A stretch of DNA of 64,000 nt, from contig NZ_JAGRQH010000007.1 in the NCBI RefSeq assembly GCF_018122595.1, positions 1 through 64,000 on the forward strand, written 5' to 3'. Position 1 is the stretch's first letter. Each line of letters opens with the position of its first letter. Of the stretch, positions 19,840-27,967 are shown in pieces. The translations under genes were made by a program, and so were the position numbers. The stretch is from Neokomagataea anthophila. Its GTDB lineage: Bacteria > Pseudomonadota > Alphaproteobacteria > Acetobacterales > Acetobacteraceae. The notes under the pieces are model-generated. The model saw only the letters and a program-made list of their open reading frames with translations, was not told the origin of the DNA and ran no database searches.

Positions 19840-20520
19840 ATGCTCATCCATATCCCCGGTGTTCTTGATCGTGATGCCGTCCGCCAGTGGCGGGAACGCC
19901 TCACCCTCGCACCATGGACGGATGGGCGCGTTACCGCAGGGCACCAATCCTCTCGGGTGAAGCACAATATGCAGATCCCAGAGGATGATCCCCTCGCCAT
20001 TCAATTTGGCGATGAGCTTGCAACCCGTTTGGGCAGAACACCGGAATTCGTTTCCGCTGCCCTGCCTAAACGGATCTATCCGCCCATGTTGAGCCGGTAT
20101 CAAGCAAGCGAAAACCAGCATTTTGGCACACATGTCGATAATGCCATTCGCTACGACAAACGCGGCACCATCCGCGCTGATCTCTCCTCAACACTCTTCC
20201 TGTCTGATCTTGATGAGTATGAGGGCGGCGAACTCACCATCGAAGATAATTTCGGCGCACGGAAACTTCGTTTCCCAGCGGGTGACATGGTGCTGTACCC
20301 GTCATCATCCCTGCACAGCGTCTCTCCCCTCACACGTGGCGAGCGCTTTGCCGCTGTCCTCTGGACGCAAAGCCTAATCCGAGACCCCGTTATTCGTGAA
20401 TCGCTCTATACACTGGATCAAAACATCCGTGCATTAGCCGCTGATGCTCCAGAAGACCCGCGCGTTTTATCGTTAACGAACGTGTATCATAACCTCGTAC
20501 GCCACCACGCTGAGCCATAA
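19840..20520 (+). CDS. piuC: PKHD-type Fe(II)/2-oxoglutarate hydroxylase (PiuC/YbiX family)
   Basis: A 226-aa Fe(II)- and 2-oxoglutarate-dependent dioxygenase. The metal triad is H98-x-D100 (in HFGTHVDNA) and H159 (in SSSLHSVSPL), and R169 (GERFAAVLW) is suited to bind 2-oxoglutarate. The family is typically encoded beside TonB siderophore receptors and iron-regulated, as here. The substrate is unknown for most members. The length matches the family (about 225 aa). It is probably co-transcribed with the receptor, 16 bp upstream. A terminator follows. Confidence 0.93.
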   Translation: MLIHIPGVLDRDAVRQWRERLTLAPWTDGRVTAGHQSSRVKHNMQIPEDDPLAIQFGDELATRLGRTPEFVSAALPKRIYPPMLSRYQASENQHFGTHVDNAIRYDKRGTIRADLSSTLFLSDLDEYEGGELTIEDNFGARKLRFPAGDMVLYPSSSLHSVSPLTRGERFAAVLWTQSLIRDPVIRESLYTLDQNIRALAADAPEDPRVLSLTNVYHNLVRHHAEP

Positions 20521-20610
20521 AGCGTCAACTCAGGCTCAGGCCAAATCTGGCCTCATAAACTCCGTTGTAAGAATAACCTCTTCAACACAGTTATCTTGCA
20601 CCGCACATAC

Positions 20611-20645
20611 AAAAAAGGCCCCTTCCATTAGGAAGGGGCCTTTTT
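20611..20645. terminator. Bidirectional terminator between convergent genes
   Basis: A run of A, a 10-bp perfect stem (GGCCCCTTCC / GGAAGGGGCC) with loop ATTA, then a run of T. It serves the piuC transcript (plus) and the large TonB receptor transcript (minus). Confidence 0.93.
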
Positions 20646-20658
20646 CTGTGCATGAACC

Positions 20659-23193
20659 TCAGAATGAAGCGTTTACACGACCAAAGTAGTAAGCACCTGT
20701 AAATGGCACCTGACCAGAGAATTGGTCATACATCGTGTTACCTGCCTGCGTGAGTTCACCTGGCAGCTTACGTGGGCGCACATTAAAGATGTTGTTTGCA
20801 CCGACAGAGGCATGAATGCTCGGCGTGACACGATAACCGATTTCCAGATCCGTCAACCAACGCGGCGTATTCTTAAACTGCGCGAAGCAAGCGTTAGAAT
20901 AACGCAGTTGCTGACCGTTCTTTGAACACGTTGCCCAAGTTGGCGTCCAATCCTGGAACGTCATCATCGACGTCGTTTCGCCATAACGGCTCTGGCGCAG
21001 ATTGACGTCCCACTTACCAACCGTCCACAGCGCATTGAGGATCAGCTTGCTACGTGGCGTTGCCGTCGTAAGATACGCAATACCCTGATCGTTCAGGAGT
21101 TGCTTACCCATGCTCGAAAGACCGTTATGATGCAAACGTGTCCGGTTCAAGTTCAACGCTGCCGTCAGGCTCAGATTACCGTAATCATGCATCCGCACGA
21201 GATAATCGGCCTTCAAATCCATACCTTGTGTACGCGTCGACGCACCATTTGACAGGTAATACGCTGACGAATTCAAAATATTGCTCGCAGTTGGAGAGAC
21301 ATCGAAACCGAAAGAGCTGATCGCTCTCAGAGCTGATGCACCCTTAACTGTACCACCCTGCACAATCCGGTCACGCAGGTTAATCTGGTAAGCATCAGCC
21401 TCAACATGCAGACCTTGCAATGGCTCTGCTGTGAAGCCGAAGCTGGCATTTGTTGAACGCTCCGGCTTCAGCCCGACCGCTCCCAAAGAACGTGCCGCCG
21501 CCGACTCAACCGGCAACTGACCCGCAACACTACCGCTACCCGCAAAGGTATTCAAACGGCTGAAATGAGCCTCTTGCAGCGTTGGCGCACGGAAACCATT
21601 GCTGATCGTACCACGCAGAGCAAAACGAGACGTCACGTCATAGCGCGCAGAAACCTTGCCATTCTCTGTGCTTTGCGTGTTCGTATAGTACTCGTAACGT
21701 CCAGCCAGATCGACCTGCAGCTTCTGCGTTGGGTGCAGCGTCGTATCAATATACGCTGAGTAAACGTCACGGAACCACTTGCCAGCAGATTGTGGCGGCA
21801 TACCAACATGCTCTACCGGACCGCCATAGAGGTAAGATTCAGGGTTACCCGAAACGATTTGGTAAGAGTCCAAACGATGCTCACCGCCCATCGCCAAGTT
21901 CACCGGCAAGAACGAACCAATCGTGAAGGCACGACGCAAGTCGAGGTTATTCGTCCATTGAGCGTTTTTCTGAGTGTAATCCCAGAACTTCGTCGGAGAA
22001 TATCCCTTTGCAGCAATCATCCCAAAGTTAACAACATTGCTGATGCTAATCCGGGAGTGATCACCACCGTAAACGGACGAAAGATCCCAATCAAAGCCGA
22101 ACAGATTATGACCACGCAGCCCCAAAGATGCGGAGTAATCTAACTCGTCATCCGCTGTGATGGAGCGCATACCATCTGGGAAATAACCCGGCACAACATA
22201 CGGCGATTTATACGCCTGCATTTCAGCATGACGATAAGCCAATGTACTCTGACCATACAGCTCAACGCCTTCTGTCAGAGGTTTAGCAAAATCAATACCG
22301 AAGTTCTCGCGCGTCTCTTCTGGTGAGCTCACATAGTCAGTCTTACGACCTTTCCATGACTGATTAACGCCCGGCTTTACAAAATACTTTGACGTATCCG
22401 CACCATCTGGCCAGTACCCCAGAAGAGCATGATCTGGGCCCCACGCAATCATATGATCCGTATGATAAAGCTGTGCACCCAAATGCACATACCCATCCGT
22501 CCCGAGCTTCAAACCGCCATCAGCATCAAGCTGATACTGCCAGCCATCACCGTTATACGCATTAGCGCCGGTTTGTGCCGCCAAGTTGAAACCGTGATCC
22601 TTTTTCTTGGTGATGATGTTCACAACGCCCGCAATCGCGTCTGAACCGTACATCGCCGCAGCACCGTCTTCCAATACCTCGATATGATCGATCATATTCC
22701 CGGGGATCATGTTCATATCCACACCGGATGATGCGAATTGAGGCCCGGACTTCTGAACAATATTAGCCGTCGTGTGGCGGCGCTTACCATCCACCAAGAC
22801 CAACGTTTCATTCGGGTTCAAGCCACGCATCTGAATGGAAGCAACCAGAGAGTTCGTGTTCGAGCCACGCGCACTCATGCTGATAGACGGATATGTCCGC
22901 GTCAGTGCGTTTGACACGTTCAGTTCACCAGAACGCGCCAGCGTTGCTGCAGAAATCAACGTAATCGGGCTGATGCTCTGACGTGCCTTCACGTGAGCAG
23001 CACGGGTCCCGGTAACAATCACCTGCTCCTGCGTGTCACTGTTACGAGATACTACAGGTTGCTTATTCAGCTTGTGCGCTACCGGAGCAGCCTTAGCAGC
23101 CGCTTTTTGCGTCTCTTGCGCCAAAGCACCCGTTGCAAAAAGCATCGGTGTGCACGCAGATGTCGCGACCAAAAGTAGTTTTACTTTTTTCAC
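20659..23193 (-). CDS. TonB-dependent receptor, ligand unknown
   Basis: An 844-aa outer-membrane receptor. The signal peptide ends at ALA (about residue 25). A TonB-box-like segment (EQVIVTGTRA) lies near residue 57. The plug carries IQMRGLNPNETLVLVDGKRR and VLEDGAAAMYGSDAIAGVVN. The barrel ends with a terminal Phe (YYFGRVNASF). The plug resembles receptors of the iron-complex / vitamin-B12-like branch, but no ligand can be assigned. The GTG 23193 start has GGAG 7 nt upstream. It is a single-gene unit convergent with piuC, with no adjacent transporter genes and no Fur box that I could see. Confidence 0.88.
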   Translation of the reverse strand: MKKVKLLLVATSACTPMLFATGALAQETQKAAAKAAPVAHKLNKQPVVSRNSDTQEQVIVTGTRAAHVKARQSISPITLISAATLARSGELNVSNALTRTYPSISMSARGSNTNSLVASIQMRGLNPNETLVLVDGKRRHTTANIVQKSGPQFASSGVDMNMIPGNMIDHIEVLEDGAAAMYGSDAIAGVVNIITKKKDHGFNLAAQTGANAYNGDGWQYQLDADGGLKLGTDGYVHLGAQLYHTDHMIAWGPDHALLGYWPDGADTSKYFVKPGVNQSWKGRKTDYVSSPEETRENFGIDFAKPLTEGVELYGQSTLAYRHAEMQAYKSPYVVPGYFPDGMRSITADDELDYSASLGLRGHNLFGFDWDLSSVYGGDHSRISISNVVNFGMIAAKGYSPTKFWDYTQKNAQWTNNLDLRRAFTIGSFLPVNLAMGGEHRLDSYQIVSGNPESYLYGGPVEHVGMPPQSAGKWFRDVYSAYIDTTLHPTQKLQVDLAGRYEYYTNTQSTENGKVSARYDVTSRFALRGTISNGFRAPTLQEAHFSRLNTFAGSGSVAGQLPVESAAARSLGAVGLKPERSTNASFGFTAEPLQGLHVEADAYQINLRDRIVQGGTVKGASALRAISSFGFDVSPTASNILNSSAYYLSNGASTRTQGMDLKADYLVRMHDYGNLSLTAALNLNRTRLHHNGLSSMGKQLLNDQGIAYLTTATPRSKLILNALWTVGKWDVNLRQSRYGETTSMMTFQDWTPTWATCSKNGQQLRYSNACFAQFKNTPRWLTDLEIGYRVTPSIHASVGANNIFNVRPRKLPGELTQAGNTMYDQFSGQVPFTGAYYFGRVNASF

Positions 23194-23623
23194 GAAAAAC
23201 TCCAGATCAGGAAAATATTTCTGTTTCTGAAGCGCGATTTAATAAGCCCGAAAACGCAACAAAAGTTACCGATTTAAGTCACATACATAAAACTGTCATA
23301 GATTTCATATTGTGTCGTATTTTGCGCGTTTTTAAAGAATTACTCCCCTCAAAACACCACCACGCCCCGCTCACGCAAGGGCAAAAAAAAGATCTTATTT
23401 TTCAAATATTTAAATAATTTTTATACTTTGATGGGCCGTGCTTTCCCTTTCCAGAAAAGACCACAATCATCAATTTTCATTCCAAAAAATGAAAACTCTA
23501 TGCTGCACCGACAGCAGAGACATTCACGTACATCACATGCGAAACGTGTCTAAAATACAACAACGTTACAAAGGCAACAGAACAGAATCAGTCCGTCACC
23601 AAACGCACCTCCCACACACCTTA
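23194..23623. other. AT-rich intergenic region
   Basis: About 430 bases between the TonB receptor start and the ribF stop. It is visibly A+T-rich, especially 23390-23430. It should contain the receptor promoter on the minus strand. Short open frames here lack ribosome-binding sites and resemble no known protein. No riboswitch fold was recognised. Confidence 0.5.
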
Positions 23624-24547
23624 TCAGAGGTTTAACATTGCCCGTGCTTGCACTGCATCGGCTGCAATCTGCATTTTCAAAGCATCCAAACCATTAAAAC
23701 GGCGCTCTTCCCGCAACAAACCCACCAGTGCCACGGATAAGGTCTGCCCATATAAATCCTCAGAAAAGTCAAAGAGATGCACCTCTAAGCGGCTCTCCTG
23801 CCCATCATTAATCGTCGGGCGCCGTCCAATATTCGCTACACCCGGCACAACGCGCCCATCTGGCAAGGTCACCCAGACCGCATAAACCCCACGCGCAGGC
23901 TCAACATGCTGCCCCAAAGGAATATTCGCTGTCGGGAACCCTAGGACCCGCCCTCGTTGGTCACCATGCACCACCGGGCCAACGATACTCCACAAACGCC
24001 CTAATTCCATGGCTGCCCGCTCTGGATACCCTTCTTGCAACAAGCGCCGAATACGACTTGATGAAATTGGCCCATTCTCATCCATCAATTGCGGGACAAT
24101 ACTGAGGCCAACACCATGCGCTGTGAGCAACTCTTCCAAACGCGCGGTATCACCACCGCGCCGATGACCAAAAGCAAAATCAGCCCCGCACGCCACATGA
24201 TGAACACCCAACGCGGCGATCAATACATCCTCCACAAACTCCTCGGCACCAAGACGCGAAAAATCTGTATCAAATGGGAGTTGGAAAACGGATTGAACCC
24301 CATGATCGAGCAAAGCACGCGCTCTCACATCAGGCAGCATCAAACGGAAAGTAGGATCTTGCGGGCGAAATAAAGCCCGAGGATGTGGGTCGAACGTTAC
24401 CACTGCTAATGGACGCTCCGGACGTGCCGCTCGCAGCGTATTTAAAACATGCACATGCCCACGATGCACACCGTCAAAATTACCCAAAGCCACAACCGAA
24501 CCACGGGCTTCTACCGGAATATCCCGCCAATCCGTGTAAACACTCAT
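23624..24547 (-). CDS. ribF: Bifunctional riboflavin kinase / FAD synthetase
   Basis: RibF (307 aa) converts riboflavin to FMN and then FAD. The N-terminal adenylyltransferase domain carries LGNFDGVHRGH (near residue 25) and the ISSSRIRRLL segment near 160. The C-terminal flavokinase domain carries GRVLGFPTANIPL (near 200) and VANIGRRPTINDG. Length is standard. It is the last gene of a tightly spaced run tatA-mtnB-mtnD-mtnC-ribF, 5 bp after mtnC. Confidence 0.96.
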   Translation of the reverse strand: MSVYTDWRDIPVEARGSVVALGNFDGVHRGHVHVLNTLRAARPERPLAVVTFDPHPRALFRPQDPTFRLMLPDVRARALLDHGVQSVFQLPFDTDFSRLGAEEFVEDVLIAALGVHHVACGADFAFGHRRGGDTARLEELLTAHGVGLSIVPQLMDENGPISSSRIRRLLQEGYPERAAMELGRLWSIVGPVVHGDQRGRVLGFPTANIPLGQHVEPARGVYAVWVTLPDGRVVPGVANIGRRPTINDGQESRLEVHLFDFSEDLYGQTLSVALVGLLREERRFNGLDALKMQIAADAVQARAMLNL

Positions 24548-24552
24548 CCCGC

Positions 24553-25236
24553 TTACGCGCCTAGAAGATCAAAATTCTGCGCGACTTCTCCCAACGTTGC
24601 CGCTTGGGGCACGCCCGGATGCGGCACCGTGCCATCTTGTGCACGAACGAGTTGGCAAACGGCATAGCCAGCCTCAATCGCAGCATCCAATTCCGCACCG
24701 ATATCCGAAAGGAACAAAATATCCTGCGGTGCCACACCTGCAGCAACAGCGATCTTGCGGTAAGAATCTGCGTCTTTTTTTCCGCCAGTCGAAAGGTCAT
24801 AAAACCCTTCAAACAAGCCCGTCACATCCCCTTGTACCGTATGCCCATACAGCAATTTTTGTGATGGAATAGAGCCCGACGAATAGACAGCGAGGCGCAA
24901 ACCCGCATCATGCCACGCCTGTAAAGCTGGAAGCACATCCGCATATAAATCCGCGCGGATCGTGCCATCAGCAAAGCCTTGCCGCCACGCAACTCCCTGC
25001 AATGCCTTCAACGGCGCGGCTTTTTCATCGCGCGCCATCCAATCACGACACACATCCAGTGGAGCACGCCCCGGAAACGCTGCCTCAATATCAGCCCGCG
25101 CTTTTATCACCACAGGTTCAGCTTGCTCCTCAAGCACCGTCGGAAGCGCACGCGCAGCGTAAGGGAACATCACATCCTTCACGAATGTGATCGGCAAAGT
25201 CGTGCCTTCAATATCCAGCAGAACAAGGCGAACCAT
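24553..25236 (-). CDS. mtnC: Acireductone synthase (enolase-phosphatase E1)
   Basis: MtnC (227 aa) is a HAD-family enzyme that enolises and dephosphorylates 2,3-diketo-5-methylthiopentyl-1-phosphate in methionine salvage. Motif I is LLDIEGTTLP (first Asp nucleophile). Motif II is YSSGSIPSQKLL, and the C-terminal metal-binding motif is LFLSDIGAELDAA. Length is typical. It lies 10 bp after mtnD and 5 bp before ribF. The other salvage genes (mtnA, mtnK or mtnP) are not in the window. Confidence 0.95.
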   Translation of the reverse strand: MVRLVLLDIEGTTLPITFVKDVMFPYAARALPTVLEEQAEPVVIKARADIEAAFPGRAPLDVCRDWMARDEKAAPLKALQGVAWRQGFADGTIRADLYADVLPALQAWHDAGLRLAVYSSGSIPSQKLLYGHTVQGDVTGLFEGFYDLSTGGKKDADSYRKIAVAAGVAPQDILFLSDIGAELDAAIEAGYAVCQLVRAQDGTVPHPGVPQAATLGEVAQNFDLLGA

Positions 25237-25246
25237 GGTATCTCCG

Positions 25247-25810
25247 TCAGGCCTGCACAGCCACTACCGGCACATTCGCCGGAAAGCGCTCCGCAATATC
25301 ATCGCCTGTATAATCAGCAATCCAACCAGTTTTATCCGTAAAGACCCGCAGCGCCACAACGTCTGGCGTAGCACCCGCATCAAACCAATGCGGAATACCC
25401 GTTGGCACAGAAATCAAATCACCTTCCGTGCACAACACCGAATAAACACGCCCTTGGATATGCAGAACAAACGCCCCTTGCCCATGCACAAAAAAACGGA
25501 CTTCATCTTCACTATGAGTATGCTCTGAGAGAAATTTTTTCCGAAGCTCCGGCAAGTTCGGTGTTTGTGCATTGATCCGCACGACATCCGCACTGCCTGC
25601 CCCAGTCTCCCCCATCAACGTATCCAGATAAGGACGATACGCTTCCAATATCTCGTCGGTCGATGCATCCTTTGCCGGTGTTACCGGCGCAGACCAGCGC
25701 TCAAAACGAATGTTATGCGGGCGCAGCGTCTCTGCAATTTCTCCGGGAGTGGAGAGATCAAGCAAAAGCTTTCCCGGTGCATCATCCCGGTAAACCGTCA
25801 AACGACTCAT
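25247..25810 (-). CDS. mtnD: Acireductone dioxygenase
   Basis: MtnD (187 aa) is a cupin metalloenzyme of methionine salvage. With Fe(II) it yields 4-methylthio-2-oxobutanoate (the methionine precursor); with Ni(II) it gives an off-pathway product. Metal ligands are in HTHSEDEVRFFVHGQG (His, His, Glu) and in GIPHWFD (His). Length is family-standard. It lies between mtnB (5 bp upstream) and mtnC (10 bp downstream). Confidence 0.95.
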   Translation of the reverse strand: MSRLTVYRDDAPGKLLLDLSTPGEIAETLRPHNIRFERWSAPVTPAKDASTDEILEAYRPYLDTLMGETGAGSADVVRINAQTPNLPELRKKFLSEHTHSEDEVRFFVHGQGAFVLHIQGRVYSVLCTEGDLISVPTGIPHWFDAGATPDVVALRVFTDKTGWIADYTGDDIAERFPANVPVVAVQA

Positions 25811-25815
25811 GACTC

Positions 25816-26466
25816 TTAGCCTTTTTGAAGATGGGCCAGATGGCAGGCCAGAAGGAACTCAAGTCCTTCCAAACGCGCGAGTGCCGTCGGCATATCCGGG
25901 CCCCAGACATACACACCATGCCCACGGATCAAATATCCGATCGGCATATGTGACAAATGAGGAGCTACCTTGGTGGCCAGACGTGCAATATCCTGATCAT
26001 TCGCAAAAAGAGGTAGCTCAAGCGACGTCTCATGCGTCGTCTGTCCCTCAAACACTTTCAGAACTTCATAGCCTTCAAGCGTAATCGCATCCCGCACTTC
26101 ATCGCGCGATAGAACCGTCGCCGCAACAGAATGACCATGCAGCACAGCCCCAATAGAGGCATCATGCGCATAAAGCTGCGTGTGCAAAAGCGTTTCAGCA
26201 CTAGCCTTCTGCCCTTGCTGAACCGGGCGCCCCTCTGGCGTGATCTCAATCACATCCTCAACGCTCAGAAAGCCTTTATGCCCCCCCGAACGCGTAATCG
26301 CGATACGACCATCCGGCAGGCGGCGTGAAATATTCCCCGCCGTTGCCGGAACCCAGCCGCGCTGATCCATACGCTGACCCGCGCGCACTACATCCACACG
26401 CGCCTGCTCCCAAGCGGGATCAAGCAGCGTATTGTCTTCATCCAAACGGCTGTTCAACGTTATCAA
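25816..26466 (-). CDS. mtnB: Methylthioribulose-1-phosphate dehydratase
   Basis: MtnB (216 aa) is a class II aldolase-fold zinc enzyme that dehydrates 5-methylthioribulose-1-phosphate. Zinc-binding histidines are in [13 protein letters not shown] and near [11 protein letters not shown], and substrate-loop residues in [10 protein letters not shown] fit the family. The frame opens with TTG 26466, which overlaps the TGA stop of tatA (TTGA), suggesting coupled translation. A second TTG lies three codons later, so the exact start is uncertain. Confidence 0.93.
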   Translation of the reverse strand: MITLNSRLDEDNTLLDPAWEQARVDVVRAGQRMDQRGWVPATAGNISRRLPDGRIAITRSGGHKGFLSVEDVIEITPEGRPVQQGQKASAETLLHTQLYAHDASIGAVLHGHSVAATVLSRDEVRDAITLEGYEVLKVFEGQTTHETSLELPLFANDQDIARLATKVAPHLSHMPIGYLIRGHGVYVWGPDMPTALARLEGLEFLLACHLAHLQKG

Positions 26467-26726
26467 ACCCGCGTTTGTGTTGTCTCATGCGCCTGCGTTT
26501 GCCCAGCAGCATTCACATTTTGCTGAGGAGCAGACAAATGGCCCGGGCTTTCTGATGCTGAACCGTTGGACGCAGCCATTGATTCATCATCAGCCATATT
26601 CTTCTTGAAGGACTTAATCCCCTTCGCGAAGTCACCCATCATGCCACTAATTTTACCGCCGCCGCCAAAGACGACGAGAACAACAACCGCAAGAATGACC
26701 CAGTGAATGGGGCTCATACCGCCCAT
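26463..26726 (-). CDS. tatA: Sec-independent protein translocase subunit TatA
   Basis: TatA (87 aa) oligomerises in the inner membrane for twin-arginine export. The N-terminus [20 protein letters not shown] is the membrane helix. The [23 protein letters not shown] amphipathic helix follows (here 23 residues, described by its ends FGGGG and SFKK). The acidic/polar tail is unconserved. ATG 26726 has GGAG 10 nt upstream and gives the standard start. No tatB or tatC lies next to it; the downstream neighbours are methionine-salvage genes, which overlap its stop codon. Confidence 0.92.
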   Translation of the reverse strand: MGGMSPIHWVILAVVVLVVFGGGGKISGMMGDFAKGIKSFKKNMADDESMAASNGSASESPGHLSAPQQNVNAAGQTQAHETTQTRV

Positions 26727-26826
26727 GTTCTTATACTCCGAAATGCCAAGGCTTCCCTCATGTGGCAAGGCTTGACCAATTGTGCAAGCATTCTACCGTA
26801 CTCAAAAGCACAGAGCAGACTGTTTG

Positions 26827-27297
26827 CTATGGAATAATGAACCCATAGGTTGGGTTAGGCCGCAACCCCATAATCGCACCGGGACTCCACCACACACGCA
26901 CTACAGACCAATTATGTGCCTCTGAAATATCCTTAACCGGCACAGCATTATCAATGCTCCCCGGTGCCCAATTGGCCTGATCCACCAAGATCGTATCGTC
27001 ATCCACCACACGCCGGACGACAGAGACGTGCCCGTAAGGCATGCGACGTGTTGCTTTGAACACCAAAATCGCCCCAGCAGACGGGGTATGCGTACGCGTA
27101 TAACGCCCGGCGGCCTGCCACCACCACGTTGCGGCATTCCCGTGAAGCGCAATACCCGTCTGAGCCCGTGCATAAGGCGCACACTGCACATCCCCATCAA
27201 AACGACCGCGGCCACCACTGCACCCCGCCAAAGACAATACGCCAAGCAACAGGACAGCAGACCAACACCCGACATTCTGCCGCGTGGAGAACATCAT
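26827..27297 (-). CDS. CHAP-domain lipoprotein, putative peptidoglycan amidase/endopeptidase
   Basis: A 156-aa putative cysteine peptidase attached to a membrane by lipid. The lipobox LSLAGC gives Cys26. The CHAP catalytic pair is Cys39 (QCAPYARAQTG) and His90 (MPYGHVSVV), with a polar third residue in DQANWAPGS. CHAP enzymes usually cut amide bonds in peptidoglycan. This one is minimal, with no binding domain. The ATG directly follows the recX stop (TAAATG), so it is probably co-transcribed with recX. Confidence 0.82.
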   Translation of the reverse strand: MMFSTRQNVGCWSAVLLLGVLSLAGCSGGRGRFDGDVQCAPYARAQTGIALHGNAATWWWQAAGRYTRTHTPSAGAILVFKATRRMPYGHVSVVRRVVDDDTILVDQANWAPGSIDNAVPVKDISEAHNWSVVRVWWSPGAIMGLRPNPTYGFIIP

Positions 27298-27912
27298 TTA
27301 ATGACGATTGCGGAACGCAATAATACGTTCTTCTGCATCATAGCGATCCATTGATAAGGCGGTTTCAGAAACATCCCGCGAAAATCCATTCCGCGCAAAA
27401 ATTCCCAGCACACGCATATGCTCTTCCTGCGGCCGATCATCACGCCGAAAAGGCCCCACCCGCCGCTTACGTGCCAAAATAAGCGCTGCCGCCAATTCAG
27501 CGTCTTTCGCCGCAGCCTCTCCCTTTTCCCCCAGCGAATCGGACAACGCTTCCTGCGCCGTCTCCGCATCTATGCCTTTTTGCTGGAGGCGCGCCTCTAC
27601 CGCCCGACGTGAACGCCCCGTCCGCGCCAAGCTAGACGCTTTCGTTCGTGCAAACCCCGGATCATCAACCGCACCCAATGCGCGCATCGCATAAACAACA
27701 TCATCGATAATACCGCGCAAAGAGGTAAGCTTTTCTGTCAATTCCTCTTCATTAAGCCCGGCCTGAACCGCACGCATTCCCCAGCGACGTAACCGTCTTT
27801 CCAGCATCTGTCGCAAGCCTTGCTCCGTCGTTGCAAAACGGGCCAGATGCGCAAGTGCTGTCTCACGCAGCGTACGAAAATCAGGGGCTGCTGGTATCTC
27901 TATCATTTTCAT
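27298..27912 (-). CDS. recX: RecX-family regulatory protein
   Basis: A 204-aa RecX-like protein, normally a modulator that caps or destabilises RecA filaments. The three-helix repeats are seen in LAHLARFATTEQGLRQMLERR, then in DDVVYAMRALGAVDDPGFARTKASSLARTGRSRRAVEARLQQKGI (given here only as ends DDVVYAM and LQQKGI), then in a C-terminal repeat. recA is not in the window, so genetic linkage does not support the role; the call rests on the repeats. The CHAP gene follows directly. Confidence 0.82.
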   Translation of the reverse strand: MKMIEIPAAPDFRTLRETALAHLARFATTEQGLRQMLERRLRRWGMRAVQAGLNEEELTEKLTSLRGIIDDVVYAMRALGAVDDPGFARTKASSLARTGRSRRAVEARLQQKGIDAETAQEALSDSLGEKGEAAAKDAELAAALILARKRRVGPFRRDDRPQEEHMRVLGIFARNGFSRDVSETALSMDRYDAEERIIAFRNRH

Positions 27913-27967
27913 GAGTATGAAACTGAACGGGCATTTACGGCAAGCAAAGATCGCGTATGGTCATGAC

